From assembly GCA_052400685.1 (NCBI GenBank), contig JBQTGJ010000011.1: a stretch of DNA of 64,000 nt; one strand, written 5' to 3'. Below the pieces are notes generated by a model, which saw nothing but the letters and a program-made list of their open reading frames with translations, was not told the DNA's origin and did not search any database. The translations under genes were made by a program, and so were the position numbers. This DNA comes from CAZHHH01 sp052400685. GTDB lineage: Bacteria > Bacteroidota > Bacteroidia > Bacteroidales > Marinilabiliaceae. Shown here piece after piece: positions 42,894 to 52,365 of the stretch. Position 1 is the first letter of the stretch. Every line of letters starts with the position of its first letter.

Positions 42894-43163
42894 ATGTTGG
42901 TTAATACATTTGGAATTATGGCGGCTGTGATGACCACTACAGCCATGTTTCCACAGGCTTATAAAATTATTAAGTATCGAAATGTGACCAGCATTTCGTT
43001 GCTCATGTATGTGATCAATACTTTGGGTATTGTCTTTTGGTTGATATACGGGATACTGCTTGATAACTGGATTCTTATTATTACCAATATTATTGGTTTT
43101 GTTCCGGCATGTACAATTGTGGTTTTAAAGATTGTGCTGGGGCATAAGCGTCGTTTTGAATAG
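42894..43163 (+). CDS. SemiSWEET sugar transporter (PQ-loop repeat)
   Basis: 89 residues from the ATG at 42894, right after an in-frame TTG. Three membrane helices make one triple-helix bundle: GIMAAVMTTTAMFPQAYKII contains the PQ motif in TM1; NVTSISLLMYVINTLGIVFW forms TM2 with the substrate Asn; IIGFVPACTIVVLKIVLG forms TM3. It dimerises to carry mono- or disaccharides across the inner membrane. Its place just after the polysaccharide locus may be meaningful, but it is separated by 360 bp. Confidence 0.88.
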   Translation: MLVNTFGIMAAVMTTTAMFPQAYKIIKYRNVTSISLLMYVINTLGIVFWLIYGILLDNWILIITNIIGFVPACTIVVLKIVLGHKRRFE

Positions 43164-43196
43164 TGTGATTTAATTGTTGATATTAAAATTATTGGA

Positions 43197-44489
43197 ATGT
43201 TAATTTCTACCTCTCGTTTTTTTTGGTTTGCAGGCCTGATTCTGCTGTTACTGAGTGGTTGTAGTACCACCTATTCGTCGTTGGATGACCTTCAGAAGGC
43301 TTCTGGTACATTTTCGGTTGAGACCATCGATTGCGATACGTCTTTCCAAAAGGCTTATCTGGTCTGGGTTGAACAACCTCTCGATCATGACAACCCGGCT
43401 GCCGGAACTTTTAAGCAGCGGGTCTGGTTGTCGCATAAATCATTGTCGGCCCCTACCGTTGTGATCACTGAAGGCTATTCGGCCTCTCGTAATTATGTGA
43501 GTGAGTTGGCCTCTATGTTAGGTGCTAATCAAATCATTATTGAACATCGTTTTTTTGGGAAATCGGTTCCACAAGGGATGCCATGGGAGTATCTGACAGT
43601 TGAGCAATCAGCGCGTGATCATCAGGCTGTTATTGATCTGTTCAATGATTTATATAAAGGAAAATGGATCACCACCGGCATTAGTAAAGGCGGACAGATG
43701 GCTTTGATTCACCGGGCTTTTTTCCCAAAATCAGTGGATTTAACAGTGACTTATGTGGCTCCGTTTAATCTTGAGCGCGAAGATCATCGCTTACCCGATT
43801 TTTTTAATAGTGTTGGGAGTGAGGCCGATCGTTTAAAGATCTTAACTTTTCAGAAAGAGGTGTTGAAGCGGCGCGATGATATGATTCTGATGCTTGGCGA
43901 GCTGGCTAAGACCAAAGGATGGACATTTAAAATGGGACTGGAAAAGGCATTTGAATTATCGGTGCTTGAATACCCCTTCAGCTTTTGGCAATGGTGTGTT
44001 CCGGTTTCTGAAATCCCCGATGCCACAGTAACTTCTCGTGAGCTTTTTGACCAGTTGTATCGCGGTATTGATTTTAGTTATTTCTCCGATCAGGAATCGG
44101 CTAATACGGGGCCTTTTTTCTATCAGGCCTATCACCAGTTGGGCTATTATGGCTACAATACGCATGACTTGAAACCCTGGCTCAAGGTTTTAACATCCGA
44201 TTTTGTGAGTAGCGATATATTAATTCCCGAAGGTGTTGAAGATGTGGAATTCATACCCGAAACATCGGTTTCTATTTTGAAACGGTTTATCCGGGCTGAT
44301 CCGCCTACCATTCATATTGTTGGCAGTAACGATCCCTGGAGTTCCACTTCGCCTGATGTGTCGGACTTAAAACATAGCCTGAAAGTGGTGTGTCCCGGCG
44401 GTTGTCATCTCACCCGAATTAATACGTTACCCGACTCTTTAAGACGTCAGGTAATTGATTTTATGGAGTCGCAGCTTGGTTCTAATTAG
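43197..44489 (+). CDS. S37-family (PS-10-like) serine aminopeptidase lipoprotein
   Basis: 430 residues, lipobox LLLLSGC. The S37 features are visible: the N-terminal LVWVEQPLDHDNPAAGTFKQR, IEHRFFGKS, the nucleophile elbow TTGISKGGQMAL (Ser163), the acid in VGSNDPWS, and the His in GGCHLTRI near the C-terminus. The family includes tripeptidyl/prolyl aminopeptidases known from Streptomyces; Bacteroidota members are common and lipidated. It probably trims peptides in the periplasm or on the surface. It begins 33 bp after the SemiSWEET stop, possibly an operon. The TAG stop includes the first bases of a palindromic element. Confidence 0.85.
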   Translation: MLISTSRFFWFAGLILLLLSGCSTTYSSLDDLQKASGTFSVETIDCDTSFQKAYLVWVEQPLDHDNPAAGTFKQRVWLSHKSLSAPTVVITEGYSASRNYVSELASMLGANQIIIEHRFFGKSVPQGMPWEYLTVEQSARDHQAVIDLFNDLYKGKWITTGISKGGQMALIHRAFFPKSVDLTVTYVAPFNLEREDHRLPDFFNSVGSEADRLKILTFQKEVLKRRDDMILMLGELAKTKGWTFKMGLEKAFELSVLEYPFSFWQWCVPVSEIPDATVTSRELFDQLYRGIDFSYFSDQESANTGPFFYQAYHQLGYYGYNTHDLKPWLKVLTSDFVSSDILIPEGVEDVEFIPETSVSILKRFIRADPPTIHIVGSNDPWSSTSPDVSDLKHSLKVVCPGGCHLTRINTLPDSLRRQVIDFMESQLGSN

Positions 44490-44530
44490 TGCCTGTTTAT
44501 AAAGTCAGGAGTTTGGTTATATAATTCAAT
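44488..44530 (+). repeat. Intergenic palindromic element, left end fragment
   Basis: AGTGCCTGTTTATAAAGTC followed by AGGAGTTTGGTTATATAATTC, then the similarity stops. The AG is part of the stop codon of the peptidase gene. The likely promoter of the next gene begins inside it. Confidence 0.65.
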
Positions 44531-44538
44531 AATTTGAA

Positions 44539-44546
44539 TATCTTTG
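44539..44546 (+). promoter_or_regulatory. -7 box upstream of the small conserved protein
   Basis: TATCTTTG fits TAnnTTTG; a TTG at 44513-44515 inside the repeat fragment could serve as -33, at 23 bp, longer than usual. It lies 28 bp before the start codon. Confidence 0.5.
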
Positions 44547-44574
44547 GAATTGCAATCCTTTAAAATGAATAGTT

Positions 44575-44865
44575 ATGGCAAATGTTCGCACCTTAAAAAA
44601 AGATATTAACTTTTTAACTTCTGAGTTGGTAACTCAGGCTTATATGAATCAGATCTTTTTTAAGACTTCTGATGAAGAGTTGGTGAATCAAATTACTGAA
44701 GCTTTGGAGTTTCGAAATGATTTGATCGCAAAGGTGAATCATCCCGACGGAAAGGATAATCCTAAATTGATCAAATCCTATTTTTCAAAGGTTCGTAAAG
44801 AAATGGTCGAGAAGTTTGGAAAACTATTTGACGTAGCAAATAAAGAGAGTGTCAAAGAGGCCTGA
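44575..44865 (+). CDS. Small conserved protein of unknown function
   Basis: 96 residues beginning MANVRTLKKDINFLTSELV, highly charged, predicted mostly helical, no signal peptide, no Cys. I recognise the type as a small cytosolic protein found widely in Bacteroidota but know of no function. It has its own promoter and a terminator, so it is a single-gene unit. Confidence 0.75.
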   Translation: MANVRTLKKDINFLTSELVTQAYMNQIFFKTSDEELVNQITEALEFRNDLIAKVNHPDGKDNPKLIKSYFSKVRKEMVEKFGKLFDVANKESVKEA

Positions 44866-44907
44866 TTAATGTAACAATACGAAGCCTGTTTGGGCTAAAT
44901 ATTTTTG

Positions 44908-44951
44908 GGGATTTGTGAATTAGCCTGTATGGTTTTCGCAAATCCTTTTTT
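44908..44951 (+). terminator. Probable terminator after the small conserved protein
   Basis: GGATTTG at 44909-44915 pairs with CAAATCC at 44939-44945, followed by six T. The 23-nt loop is long, so confidence is moderate. Confidence 0.6.
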
Positions 44952-45000
44952 ATTTAGTAGCAGCAAGAAATAAAGATCTGGTGACAAATTTTATTTTAGC

Positions 45001-45651
45001 ATGATGAGGTGGCGATTATTTGCTCTGATGGTGTTGGCCCTGATGAGTGTTTATGGTAGTGAACTGGAGGCGCAATGTCGGCGTTTAATTATGAACGACA
45101 TGCTTCAGGAGGTGTATAATGTCAATCCGGCTGACACCTCGCAGAAAGACGGTGATTACCGGCTTTATTATAAAAGTCATCTCATCGAAGCCGGACAGTA
45201 CCACCGTGGACGTAGAGTGGGGAAGTGGGTCTTTTTCAACCTGGGGAAAGTTATGGAGCTGGTTTATGATTACGACCTCGATTCTTTGGTTGAAATAGCC
45301 GGACGCGATCGACAGGCAGAACTTAGCCGCGAGTCGCCCTGTTTGTTTTTGGGAAGTTCTCTGGTGCCCTACACTTTTATTTCTTCCTTTGGTTACCCGG
45401 CCGAGGCGCTTGATAATAATATTCAGGGCACTGTGAAACTACTTGTTTTTATTTCATCCGAAGGTGAAATAAAGAAATTTTCGGTCGAACAATCTGCCAG
45501 TCCTTTGTTAACTGAGGCGGTGTTGAATCGTTGTCAGAAATTTCCTGATGACTGGAGGTGGTTGCCTCGCCGCATCAACAATAAAAAGGTGGATGGCACC
45601 TATTCTATTACTATTTACTTCAACATTGAAGATGAATCTCCGGTTTTGTAG
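45001..45651 (+). CDS. Secreted protein with TonB C-terminal-like domain
   Basis: 216 residues, signal peptide ending near SELEAQ. Residues about 120-212 resemble the TonB_C fold: FGYPAEALDNNIQGTVKLLV, then FISSEGEIKKFSVEQSASPLLTEAVLNRC and the final YSITIYFN strand. The middle (DGDYRLYYKSHLIEAGQYHRG) looks like a MORN-type or toxin-antitoxin-like beta repeat common in Bacteroidota envelope proteins. It lacks the N-terminal membrane anchor and Pro-rich spacer of a true TonB, so it is probably a periplasmic TonB-like protein, not the energy transducer itself. It ends 3 bp from the convergent sensor kinase gene. Confidence 0.72.
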   Translation: MMRWRLFALMVLALMSVYGSELEAQCRRLIMNDMLQEVYNVNPADTSQKDGDYRLYYKSHLIEAGQYHRGRRVGKWVFFNLGKVMELVYDYDLDSLVEIAGRDRQAELSRESPCLFLGSSLVPYTFISSFGYPAEALDNNIQGTVKLLVFISSEGEIKKFSVEQSASPLLTEAVLNRCQKFPDDWRWLPRRINNKKVDGTYSITIYFNIEDESPVL

Positions 45652-45654
45652 ATT

Positions 45655-47778
45655 TTAATTTTGATTAAAAGATGTTGTAAGAAATTGAAGCGATGGCACT
45701 TCATTTCTTTCCAGTATATTGAGCAAAACAGGAATGTTAATGGTGGTTTTAATCACATTGTTAAGGCCCATCGTCATTAACCGTTCTTTACGTTTTATAT
45801 CCACGGTGTTTGATATTCCAACTATCCGGATATCCTTGCTAAATGCATTAATCTTGCCGACCAGTTCCTGCCAGAAAGGAAGATTATCAATGTCAATCAG
45901 GATAATTCTGATTTTGTTGGATAGCATCATGCTCTTCATCTCGGAAGAATTTTGGGCCCAGAAAATTTGATAATTTATGGGTTTTGAATCCTGACTGAGA
46001 TCTGAATATATGCTTTCATTGGGAGATATTATCATGATTTTTTTAATCATGGTTGATGGTCCGCCTGACACCTGCCGTATTGGTGAATCGAGAGGATAGA
46101 GTGAGTCAGGCACTACAAAGCGGAATTCAGATCCTTTTTGTGGCTGGGAAACGACCCATTGATGACCGCCCAAAAATTGAATTAGCCGTGCCGCAATAGA
46201 TAATCCCAGTCCCATACCGTTGAAATTGCGGCTTTTAGTATCATCCGCCTGTCGGAAATTCTCAAATATTTGTGCGTGCTTTTCTTCAGGAATACCAATG
46301 CCTGTATCGCGGACATAAAACTCGTAAAGCTGAGGAGCCTTGAGTTTGACTCCTATTTCAACAACCCCGTTGTCGGTGTATTTGAGTGCGTTTGACAGGA
46401 ATACTTTTAAAATTTGTTTCAACCGGAATCGGTCTGTTATGATGTTGCTTTGTGAAATCTCTTCGGGTAATTCAAAATATAATTGAATGGGTTTATCACT
46501 TATTAAATCTTCGGTGGCATATTCATGAAGGTGGTGAAACAGTGTCTCAATGTTACACAGTTCAGCTTTAATGTTAATTAACCCGGCTTCAATTTTTGAG
46601 AAGTCAATCATATTACTGATTTGGGTTAACAGATTCTTGCCGCTTTGTCGTACCATGCGCAGGTATTCTTCCCGGTCTCTTCGATCTGTATCGGGTTCTG
46701 CCAGTAATTCGGAGAAACCGAGGATGGAGTTCAGAGGCGTGCGCACTTCATGCGATAAGTTGGATAGAAAGGATGATTTTAGACGGTCGCTTTCTTCAGA
46801 TTTCATCTTGTAGTCTTCCAGCTCTTTTTTTACGTCTATAAAATCGGATAGGTCTTTTACAATGTAACAAACAGCTTGCCGGTCAAAGTAGGTGAATCGT
46901 CCGGCCAGAATTTGTGCCGGCATAGCTTTTCCCGTTGAAGGGTAATAAAGGGTTTTGAATTCCTGATAGCTTCCTTCCGACGATGGCTGGGTTTGAAGTA
47001 ATTCTTCTCTGATTTCGTCCAATGATGTGTTGGTAATGATTTCAGTTTTTATTTGCGACAGGTCGATGTTTTGCATCTGGCAGGCTGTTTTATTAGCTGC
47101 CAGCAAAACGCCGTTTAAGTCTTCAATAAATATGGCCGAAGGGTAAAAGTCTATTGCTTGTAAAAAAGCGTCTTCCTGACTTTGTGTGTTTTTTCGGTTT
47201 CCTGCTGTGGTTTCGTGTGTGGTTTCCAGAAAGACCCAATAACTGTTGGCCGAAAAGATTTTTTTGTCGGCCTTTTCCCAGCTTACGCTGTAATGACGGT
47301 TGGTATTGGGACTAAAAAACAGATGTTCCGAATGTCCCGAAAGACCAGCGGCTGTTTCATTGGTAAAAGTCAGGGACTGTGATATGTTGGACGGAAGAAT
47401 ATTGAATATTAAGAGTTTATTTATGTGCTCGGAGGTGGAGCCAAAGACATTGGCGAAGAATCGATTGGCATATAGAATAATGCCGGTGCTGTCGCACAGG
47501 GCGGTAGGAATGGGAATTTGGTCAAATGAAAGTGTCGGCTCACTGGTCCCTGTTGAATCCGGCGTTTCGGGTTTAAGAAGTGGCGTACGTTGCTTCCGTC
47601 GCAAGTTCTTGCGCAGATTGAGGTAAAAGAAGACAACCATGGCGACGCCTACCAGTATAAGTGTTGCATACAGAGCTGCCTGAAGTGTTTCTATCATATT
47701 GGCTTCATTTGCTTGTGGAACGGATAGCAAATGATTTAAAAATATATTATTGAATGATATTATGATTAGTGGATTCAT
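45655..47778 (-). CDS. PAS-domain sensor histidine kinase with degenerate receiver
   Basis: 707 residues from the first Met; a later Met28 (MIETLQAALYATLILVGVAM) is an equally likely start and leads straight into the membrane helix at 30-53. Two PAS-type domains follow (SFDQIPIPTALCDSTGIILY and AIDFYPSAIFIEDLNGVLLA), then HisKA with FLSNLSHEVRTPLNSILGF, HATPase with VFLSNALKYTDNG, DTGIGIPEEK and GMGLGLSIAARL. The C-terminal 115 residues look like a receiver (ILIDIDNLP keeps a possible phospho-Asp) but the acidic pair of strand 1 is replaced by SPNE. No cognate regulator is adjacent. It is convergent with the TonB-C gene and divergent from argS. Confidence 0.88.
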   Translation of the reverse strand: MNPLIIISFNNIFLNHLLSVPQANEANMIETLQAALYATLILVGVAMVVFFYLNLRKNLRRKQRTPLLKPETPDSTGTSEPTLSFDQIPIPTALCDSTGIILYANRFFANVFGSTSEHINKLLIFNILPSNISQSLTFTNETAAGLSGHSEHLFFSPNTNRHYSVSWEKADKKIFSANSYWVFLETTHETTAGNRKNTQSQEDAFLQAIDFYPSAIFIEDLNGVLLAANKTACQMQNIDLSQIKTEIITNTSLDEIREELLQTQPSSEGSYQEFKTLYYPSTGKAMPAQILAGRFTYFDRQAVCYIVKDLSDFIDVKKELEDYKMKSEESDRLKSSFLSNLSHEVRTPLNSILGFSELLAEPDTDRRDREEYLRMVRQSGKNLLTQISNMIDFSKIEAGLINIKAELCNIETLFHHLHEYATEDLISDKPIQLYFELPEEISQSNIITDRFRLKQILKVFLSNALKYTDNGVVEIGVKLKAPQLYEFYVRDTGIGIPEEKHAQIFENFRQADDTKSRNFNGMGLGLSIAARLIQFLGGHQWVVSQPQKGSEFRFVVPDSLYPLDSPIRQVSGGPSTMIKKIMIISPNESIYSDLSQDSKPINYQIFWAQNSSEMKSMMLSNKIRIILIDIDNLPFWQELVGKINAFSKDIRIVGISNTVDIKRKERLMTMGLNNVIKTTINIPVLLNILERNEVPSLQFLTTSFNQN

Positions 47779-47950
47779 TATTCGTGTTTTAAGTATGACC
47801 GTATATATGTATGGCTGTTAGTTGTATTTTTGTAGTTGCTTTGTCAAAATAAAACAAAACAATATAGATATAAAAGTACACTATTTTTTTTATTGTGAAA
47901 ATAGCTGTTGTATTGAGTTTGTTCTAACGGCTCTAATCAATTCAAATTTT

Positions 47951-47958
47951 TATCTTTG
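47951..47958 (+). promoter_or_regulatory. -7 box upstream of argS
   Basis: TATCTTTG matches TAnnTTTG, 37 bp before the argS start. No clear -33 TTG at 19-21 bp. Confidence 0.55.
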
Positions 47959-47995
47959 CAGTTTATATTGTGTATAACGCCCAAATATATTTGAG

Positions 47996-49789
47996 ATGAC
48001 TATTGAATCGCAATTGAAGCAACTAGCCCTGGAGGCGGTTGAAGCTTTGTATGGTGAAAAAATTGATGAGAAGTTGCTGCTGGTGCAGCTGACCCGTAAG
48101 GATCAGGCGGGTGACTTTACGGTGGTGGTTTTTCCATTGCTTAAAGTGTCGAAGAAGAAGCCTGAAGATACAGGACGCGACATCGGACGTTATATGCAGG
48201 ATAAAATGTCTGTGATAGATTCCTTCCAGGTGATTAAGGGATTTTTAAATATTACGTTGTCGCAGTCATACTGGCTGCAAGCACTCAACGAGGTTAACGA
48301 ACAGGCGTCGTTTGGTTATGTTCCGGTTAGCGAGACGTCGCCATTGATGATGATTGAGTATTCTTCGCCAAACACCAATAAACCACTTCATTTAGGCCAT
48401 ATCCGTAATAATTTATTGGGCTTTTCGCTGTCACGAATTGCTAAGGCCAATGGGTATAGAGTGGTTAAAACCAACATTGTTAACGACCGTGGTATTCACA
48501 TTTGTAAGTCGATGTTGGCCTGGCAAAAGTGGGGCAATGGCGCTACGCCTGAGTCAACCGGGAAGAAGGGGGACCATTTGGTTGGCGATTACTATGTGAA
48601 GTTCGATCAGGAATATAAAAAGGAACTGGCGGCCTTGCAGGAAAAAGGTCTGAGTAAGGAGGAGGCCGAGAAAAAATCGGCGCTAATGGCCGAAGCTCGC
48701 GAAATGTTGCTGAAATGGGAAGCCGGCGATGACCAGGTGGTTGCCCTTTGGAAAATGATGAACGAATGGGTTTACGCCGGTTTCGATGTGACGTATAAAA
48801 CATTGGGCGTCGATTTCGATAAAATATATTACGAATCGAATACCTATTCCGTGGGGCGTGATTTAGTGCTGGCTGGTCTTGAAAAAGGTTTATTCTTTAA
48901 AAAGGAGGATGGCAGTGTTTGGGCCGACCTCACAGATAAAGGTCTGGATGAGAAATTGTTGTTGAGGGGAGATGGTACATCTGTTTATATGACGCAGGAT
49001 ATTGGAACGGCCCGTCTGCGTTTCAACGATTTCAAAATCGATAAAATGGTATATGTGGTTGGTAATGAGCAGGACTATCACTTTAAGGTTCTTTCGGTGT
49101 TGCTCGATCGACTGGGGTTTGAATGGGGTAAGGATCTCGTACATTTTAGTTATGGAATGGTGGAGTTACCTCAGGGTAAAATGAAATCACGTGAGGGAAC
49201 CGTTGTCGATGCCGACGATTTAGTGGAAGAAATGGTCAATACGGCCCGCGATATGTCTAAGGAGCTTGGAAAATTGGAAGGTTACTCCGACGAAGAAGCC
49301 GAAGCGGTGTACCGAATGATTGCCCTGGGTGCCCTGAAATATTTTATCCTGAAGGTCGATCCTCGTAAAACCATGATGTTTAATCCTGCCGAATCCATCG
49401 ATTTTAACGGTAATACAGGCCCCTTTGTGCAATATACTTATGCACGTATTCAGTCAATATTCCGCAAAGCACAGGAAAAAGGAATGGCCTGGAAAGGGCG
49501 CACACCCGAAACAGTCACCTTATCCGAAAAAGAAAATAATTTGGTGCGTACTCTGGCTAACTTGCCCAATGTGGTGAAAGATGCCGGTAATTCTTTCAGC
49601 CCCGCTATTATTGCCAATTATGTTTATGATCTGGCCAAAGAGTACAACCAGTTTTATCACGACAGCCCAATACTGTTCGAAGAGAACGAGGCGTTGCGCG
49701 AAATGCGTCTGGCTTTGTGCAATGGGGTTGGAAATACCATACGTAAGTGTATGTGGTTACTTGGTGCCGAGGTGCCTGAGCGGATGTAA
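47996..49789 (+). CDS. argS: Arginyl-tRNA synthetase
   Basis: 597 residues. Class I synthetase: the N-terminal tRNA-binding domain, then the HIGH motif in SSPNTNKPLHLGHIRNNLLG (HLGH at 132-135), the KMSK-type loop GKMKSREGTVVDADDLVEE near 396-414, and the C-terminal DALR helical domain (PNVVKDAGN...NQFYHDSPIL). It charges tRNA-Arg using ATP. Length and domain order are normal. A -7 box lies 37 bp upstream; a palindromic element follows the stop. Confidence 0.97.
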   Translation: MTIESQLKQLALEAVEALYGEKIDEKLLLVQLTRKDQAGDFTVVVFPLLKVSKKKPEDTGRDIGRYMQDKMSVIDSFQVIKGFLNITLSQSYWLQALNEVNEQASFGYVPVSETSPLMMIEYSSPNTNKPLHLGHIRNNLLGFSLSRIAKANGYRVVKTNIVNDRGIHICKSMLAWQKWGNGATPESTGKKGDHLVGDYYVKFDQEYKKELAALQEKGLSKEEAEKKSALMAEAREMLLKWEAGDDQVVALWKMMNEWVYAGFDVTYKTLGVDFDKIYYESNTYSVGRDLVLAGLEKGLFFKKEDGSVWADLTDKGLDEKLLLRGDGTSVYMTQDIGTARLRFNDFKIDKMVYVVGNEQDYHFKVLSVLLDRLGFEWGKDLVHFSYGMVELPQGKMKSREGTVVDADDLVEEMVNTARDMSKELGKLEGYSDEEAEAVYRMIALGALKYFILKVDPRKTMMFNPAESIDFNGNTGPFVQYTYARIQSIFRKAQEKGMAWKGRTPETVTLSEKENNLVRTLANLPNVVKDAGNSFSPAIIANYVYDLAKEYNQFYHDSPILFEENEALREMRLALCNGVGNTIRKCMWLLGAEVPERM

Positions 49790-49791
49790 TT

Positions 49792-49880
49792 AGAGTTTGG
49801 TTATAAAGCCCAACTACGTCGTTACGCTTGTCCTAAAAACAGTCATTTACGAAAAGGAAACTGACTTCGTCGCTGTTTTT
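49792..49880 (-). repeat. Intergenic palindromic element, reverse orientation, diverged
   Basis: AGAGTTTGGTTATAAAGCCC at the edge, then CGTTACGCTTGTCC and AACAGTCATTTACGAAAAGG, the reverse complement of the family core. The far terminus is lost. Confidence 0.6.
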
Positions 49881-49926
49881 TTTGTTACGGAGAACGGTCC
49901 CTTGAAAGTCAGTGTATATCTGTGTT

Positions 49927-52365
49927 TCAAAATTTACCCGTTAATCGTATGTTAATGCGACGACTTGTGAGGTAGTTGGGAACGGCATACTGACGATCGA
50001 ATATATCGGTGACCCAATAGTACGACACTGTATTGTCAATATTTGGAAGGTTGAATATCTCAATGCCCAGCCATAAGTTTTTGAGATGTTTAGCCTCCTT
50101 TTTTGTTAGGGCATGCCATTTTAGTAAGTCGTATGATAACCCCAGATCAACACGTCGGTATGGAGGCATGCGGTTGATTGCCATATAACGTTCTGATCGG
50201 GGCGGGCCAAAGGGCAGTCCGGTGCCGAATAGAAAGCTGAGATGGGCTTTGAAATTCGGATTGCCGGGTAAATGATCCTGCAGATACATGGAGAAATTTA
50301 ACCTTTGGTCGGACGGCCGTGGTATGTAACCCGGCTCTCCACTGCGATCGGGATCTGACCACTGGTCGTTATAAAGGTCTTCTTCGGTCTTTAGCAGCGA
50401 TAGTGTAGCCCATGATTCCTCGCCGGGGACCAGTTCGCCGTTTATTTTAAAGTCAATACCGGCGGCATAGCCTTTGGCTTCATTTTCCCCGCTGTACACA
50501 ATTCTGACATTGTCTACCTGATAGGGAATAAGGTCTTTTAACCATTTATAGTATACCTCGGTGGTGAATTTAAACGGACGCTGCGCGGCATCAAAATAGA
50601 GGTCGTAACCGGCTACTATCTGAATGGATTGCTGCGATTTTATGTCTTTATTTAATGTGCCGTCGGTGCGTCGCAGTTCCTTGAAAAAGGGGGGTTGGTA
50701 GTAATAGCCGCCCGAAAGACGATAGCGACTGTTTTTGTTTTGCGGCAGGTAACTCAGTAATAACCGGGGGCTGATAAGCCATTCATCGTTAAAAGAATAA
50801 TAAGTGGAACGTACACCGGCATCTGCCAGTAAGCGACCTTTTCCCACAAACCATGACATCTCATTTTTTATAAATGCGTTTATACGGTGATTGGTCAGTT
50901 CATGATGGGCATTTTTGCTGTATGCCAGTTCCAGATTCGCGCCATTATAGGGGATGGAATAATCTGATGAGTCGATCATTTCCCACTCATTGACGCGGTC
51001 CTTAAAGAATTCGCGCCGGTATTCGAGGCTCCATGAGGTTTTACTTTTGGGGTGCTGGTGCAGCCCTTTTATACTGGCCGAAACAATTTCTCCCAATAGG
51101 TCGTTGCGGGCGTGTTGAAGGTACTCGCCAACGCCAATCTGTGTGAAACTATCACTGTCGCCTGTTGGGTCGTCAGTCTCCTGTAGCCAATAAGCACCAT
51201 CTATGTCGTAGGCTTCTTCTTCAAAGGTGCGGAATCCGGACAGCGTTAATTTTATTTCGTTAGTTGTATTTATTTTGAAGTTGGTGGTGTAGGCAGCATA
51301 TCCGGTTTCAAAACGGTCTTTTTCCTGTCCTTCAAAATATATTTTTAATTGTTTGACTTCGTAAAGTGTGCCAAAGGTGGTTTCGCGATCCTGAGGTATA
51401 AATTCGTATTTGTTGAGCGAATAGTAGCCCAGTAATTCCAATGATATGCGTGGCGAGAGCTGATAGGTGAGATAAGTCTGCACGTCGGTGAAGTTGGGGT
51501 TGTAATCGCCTTTTTCGTCCAGACTACCCAACAGGTAACGGTTTGTTTTGTATCGGACACCGGTTATCCAGGTCAGTTTTTGATTGCGTGAGGCGCCTTC
51601 AAGATGCGCTGTGGCGCCTAAAATGCCGGCTGAAAAACTGCCGGCGGTTGCCTGGGGGCGTTTGTATTGTATATCAAGAACGGAACTCATTTTATCACCG
51701 TATGAACTGCTGAATCCGCCTGCCGAGAATTCCACTTCTTCAACCAGGTCGGGGTTTACAAAGCTGAGGCCTTCCTGCTGTCCCGAATGCATCAAAAAGG
51801 GACGGTACACTTCCTGTCCGTTAACATAAACCAGATTTTCGTCGAAATTACCGCCTCGTACCCGATACTGGCTGCTTAGTTCATTATTGGTTGATACGCC
51901 CATCTGTGACTGCACAAGCCCTTCAATGCCGCCACCTGCAGCTGAGGGCAGGAGATTGGTCTGTTCAACATTTAAACGCTGATTGTGTGTGCTGCGCGTA
52001 CCCGAGGCTTCTACATCCACTTGCTGCAAAACTTCGCTTTGTGGTTGCATCTTTATGGTTAGGGGAACGTCATTTTTTGAGGTGATGGTGATTTCCTTTT
52101 TTTTATATCCTATCATTGAAATGGTGATGACGACAGGTAGTTGCTCCGGCGTATCAAATGTAAAGTGCCCTTCCTTATCGGTCACGCTCGACCTTCCACT
52201 ATTACTGGTGATATGACCGCCAATCAGTGGGGCCTGCTTTTCATCCAAAACAATACCCGATATCACAACAAAAGTTGTGTCCTGCGCACTGGTTTTTATT
52301 ACTGAAGCGGTAAGCAGCTGTAATACGATGAATAGTTTATAATTATGGTTTGCGATTTTCAACAT
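49927..52365 (-). CDS. TonB-dependent receptor with carboxypeptidase-like regulatory domain
   Basis: 812 residues, signal peptide ending near SVIKTSAQ. A carboxypeptidase-regulatory-like domain occupies about 32-115 (VISGIVLDEKQAPLIGGHIT, VVITISMIGYKKKEI). The plug domain follows (LVQSQMGVSTNNELSSQYRV, FDENLVYVNGQEVYRPFL), then a barrel to the C-terminal Phe (RRINIRLTGKF). No SusD partner is adjacent, so it is not a SusC pair; substrates may be a siderophore, vitamin or peptide. It stands alone, divergent from the Rhs region. No TonB box could be placed with certainty. Confidence 0.9.
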   Translation of the reverse strand: MLKIANHNYKLFIVLQLLTASVIKTSAQDTTFVVISGIVLDEKQAPLIGGHITSNSGRSSVTDKEGHFTFDTPEQLPVVITISMIGYKKKEITITSKNDVPLTIKMQPQSEVLQQVDVEASGTRSTHNQRLNVEQTNLLPSAAGGGIEGLVQSQMGVSTNNELSSQYRVRGGNFDENLVYVNGQEVYRPFLMHSGQQEGLSFVNPDLVEEVEFSAGGFSSSYGDKMSSVLDIQYKRPQATAGSFSAGILGATAHLEGASRNQKLTWITGVRYKTNRYLLGSLDEKGDYNPNFTDVQTYLTYQLSPRISLELLGYYSLNKYEFIPQDRETTFGTLYEVKQLKIYFEGQEKDRFETGYAAYTTNFKINTTNEIKLTLSGFRTFEEEAYDIDGAYWLQETDDPTGDSDSFTQIGVGEYLQHARNDLLGEIVSASIKGLHQHPKSKTSWSLEYRREFFKDRVNEWEMIDSSDYSIPYNGANLELAYSKNAHHELTNHRINAFIKNEMSWFVGKGRLLADAGVRSTYYSFNDEWLISPRLLLSYLPQNKNSRYRLSGGYYYQPPFFKELRRTDGTLNKDIKSQQSIQIVAGYDLYFDAAQRPFKFTTEVYYKWLKDLIPYQVDNVRIVYSGENEAKGYAAGIDFKINGELVPGEESWATLSLLKTEEDLYNDQWSDPDRSGEPGYIPRPSDQRLNFSMYLQDHLPGNPNFKAHLSFLFGTGLPFGPPRSERYMAINRMPPYRRVDLGLSYDLLKWHALTKKEAKHLKNLWLGIEIFNLPNIDNTVSYYWVTDIFDRQYAVPNYLTSRRINIRLTGKF

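Noticed and set aside
45001..45651. Calling this gene the TonB energy transducer
   Set aside because: It has a cleavable-type signal peptide and no Pro-rich periplasm-spanning linker or membrane anchor; only the C-terminal fold is TonB-like.
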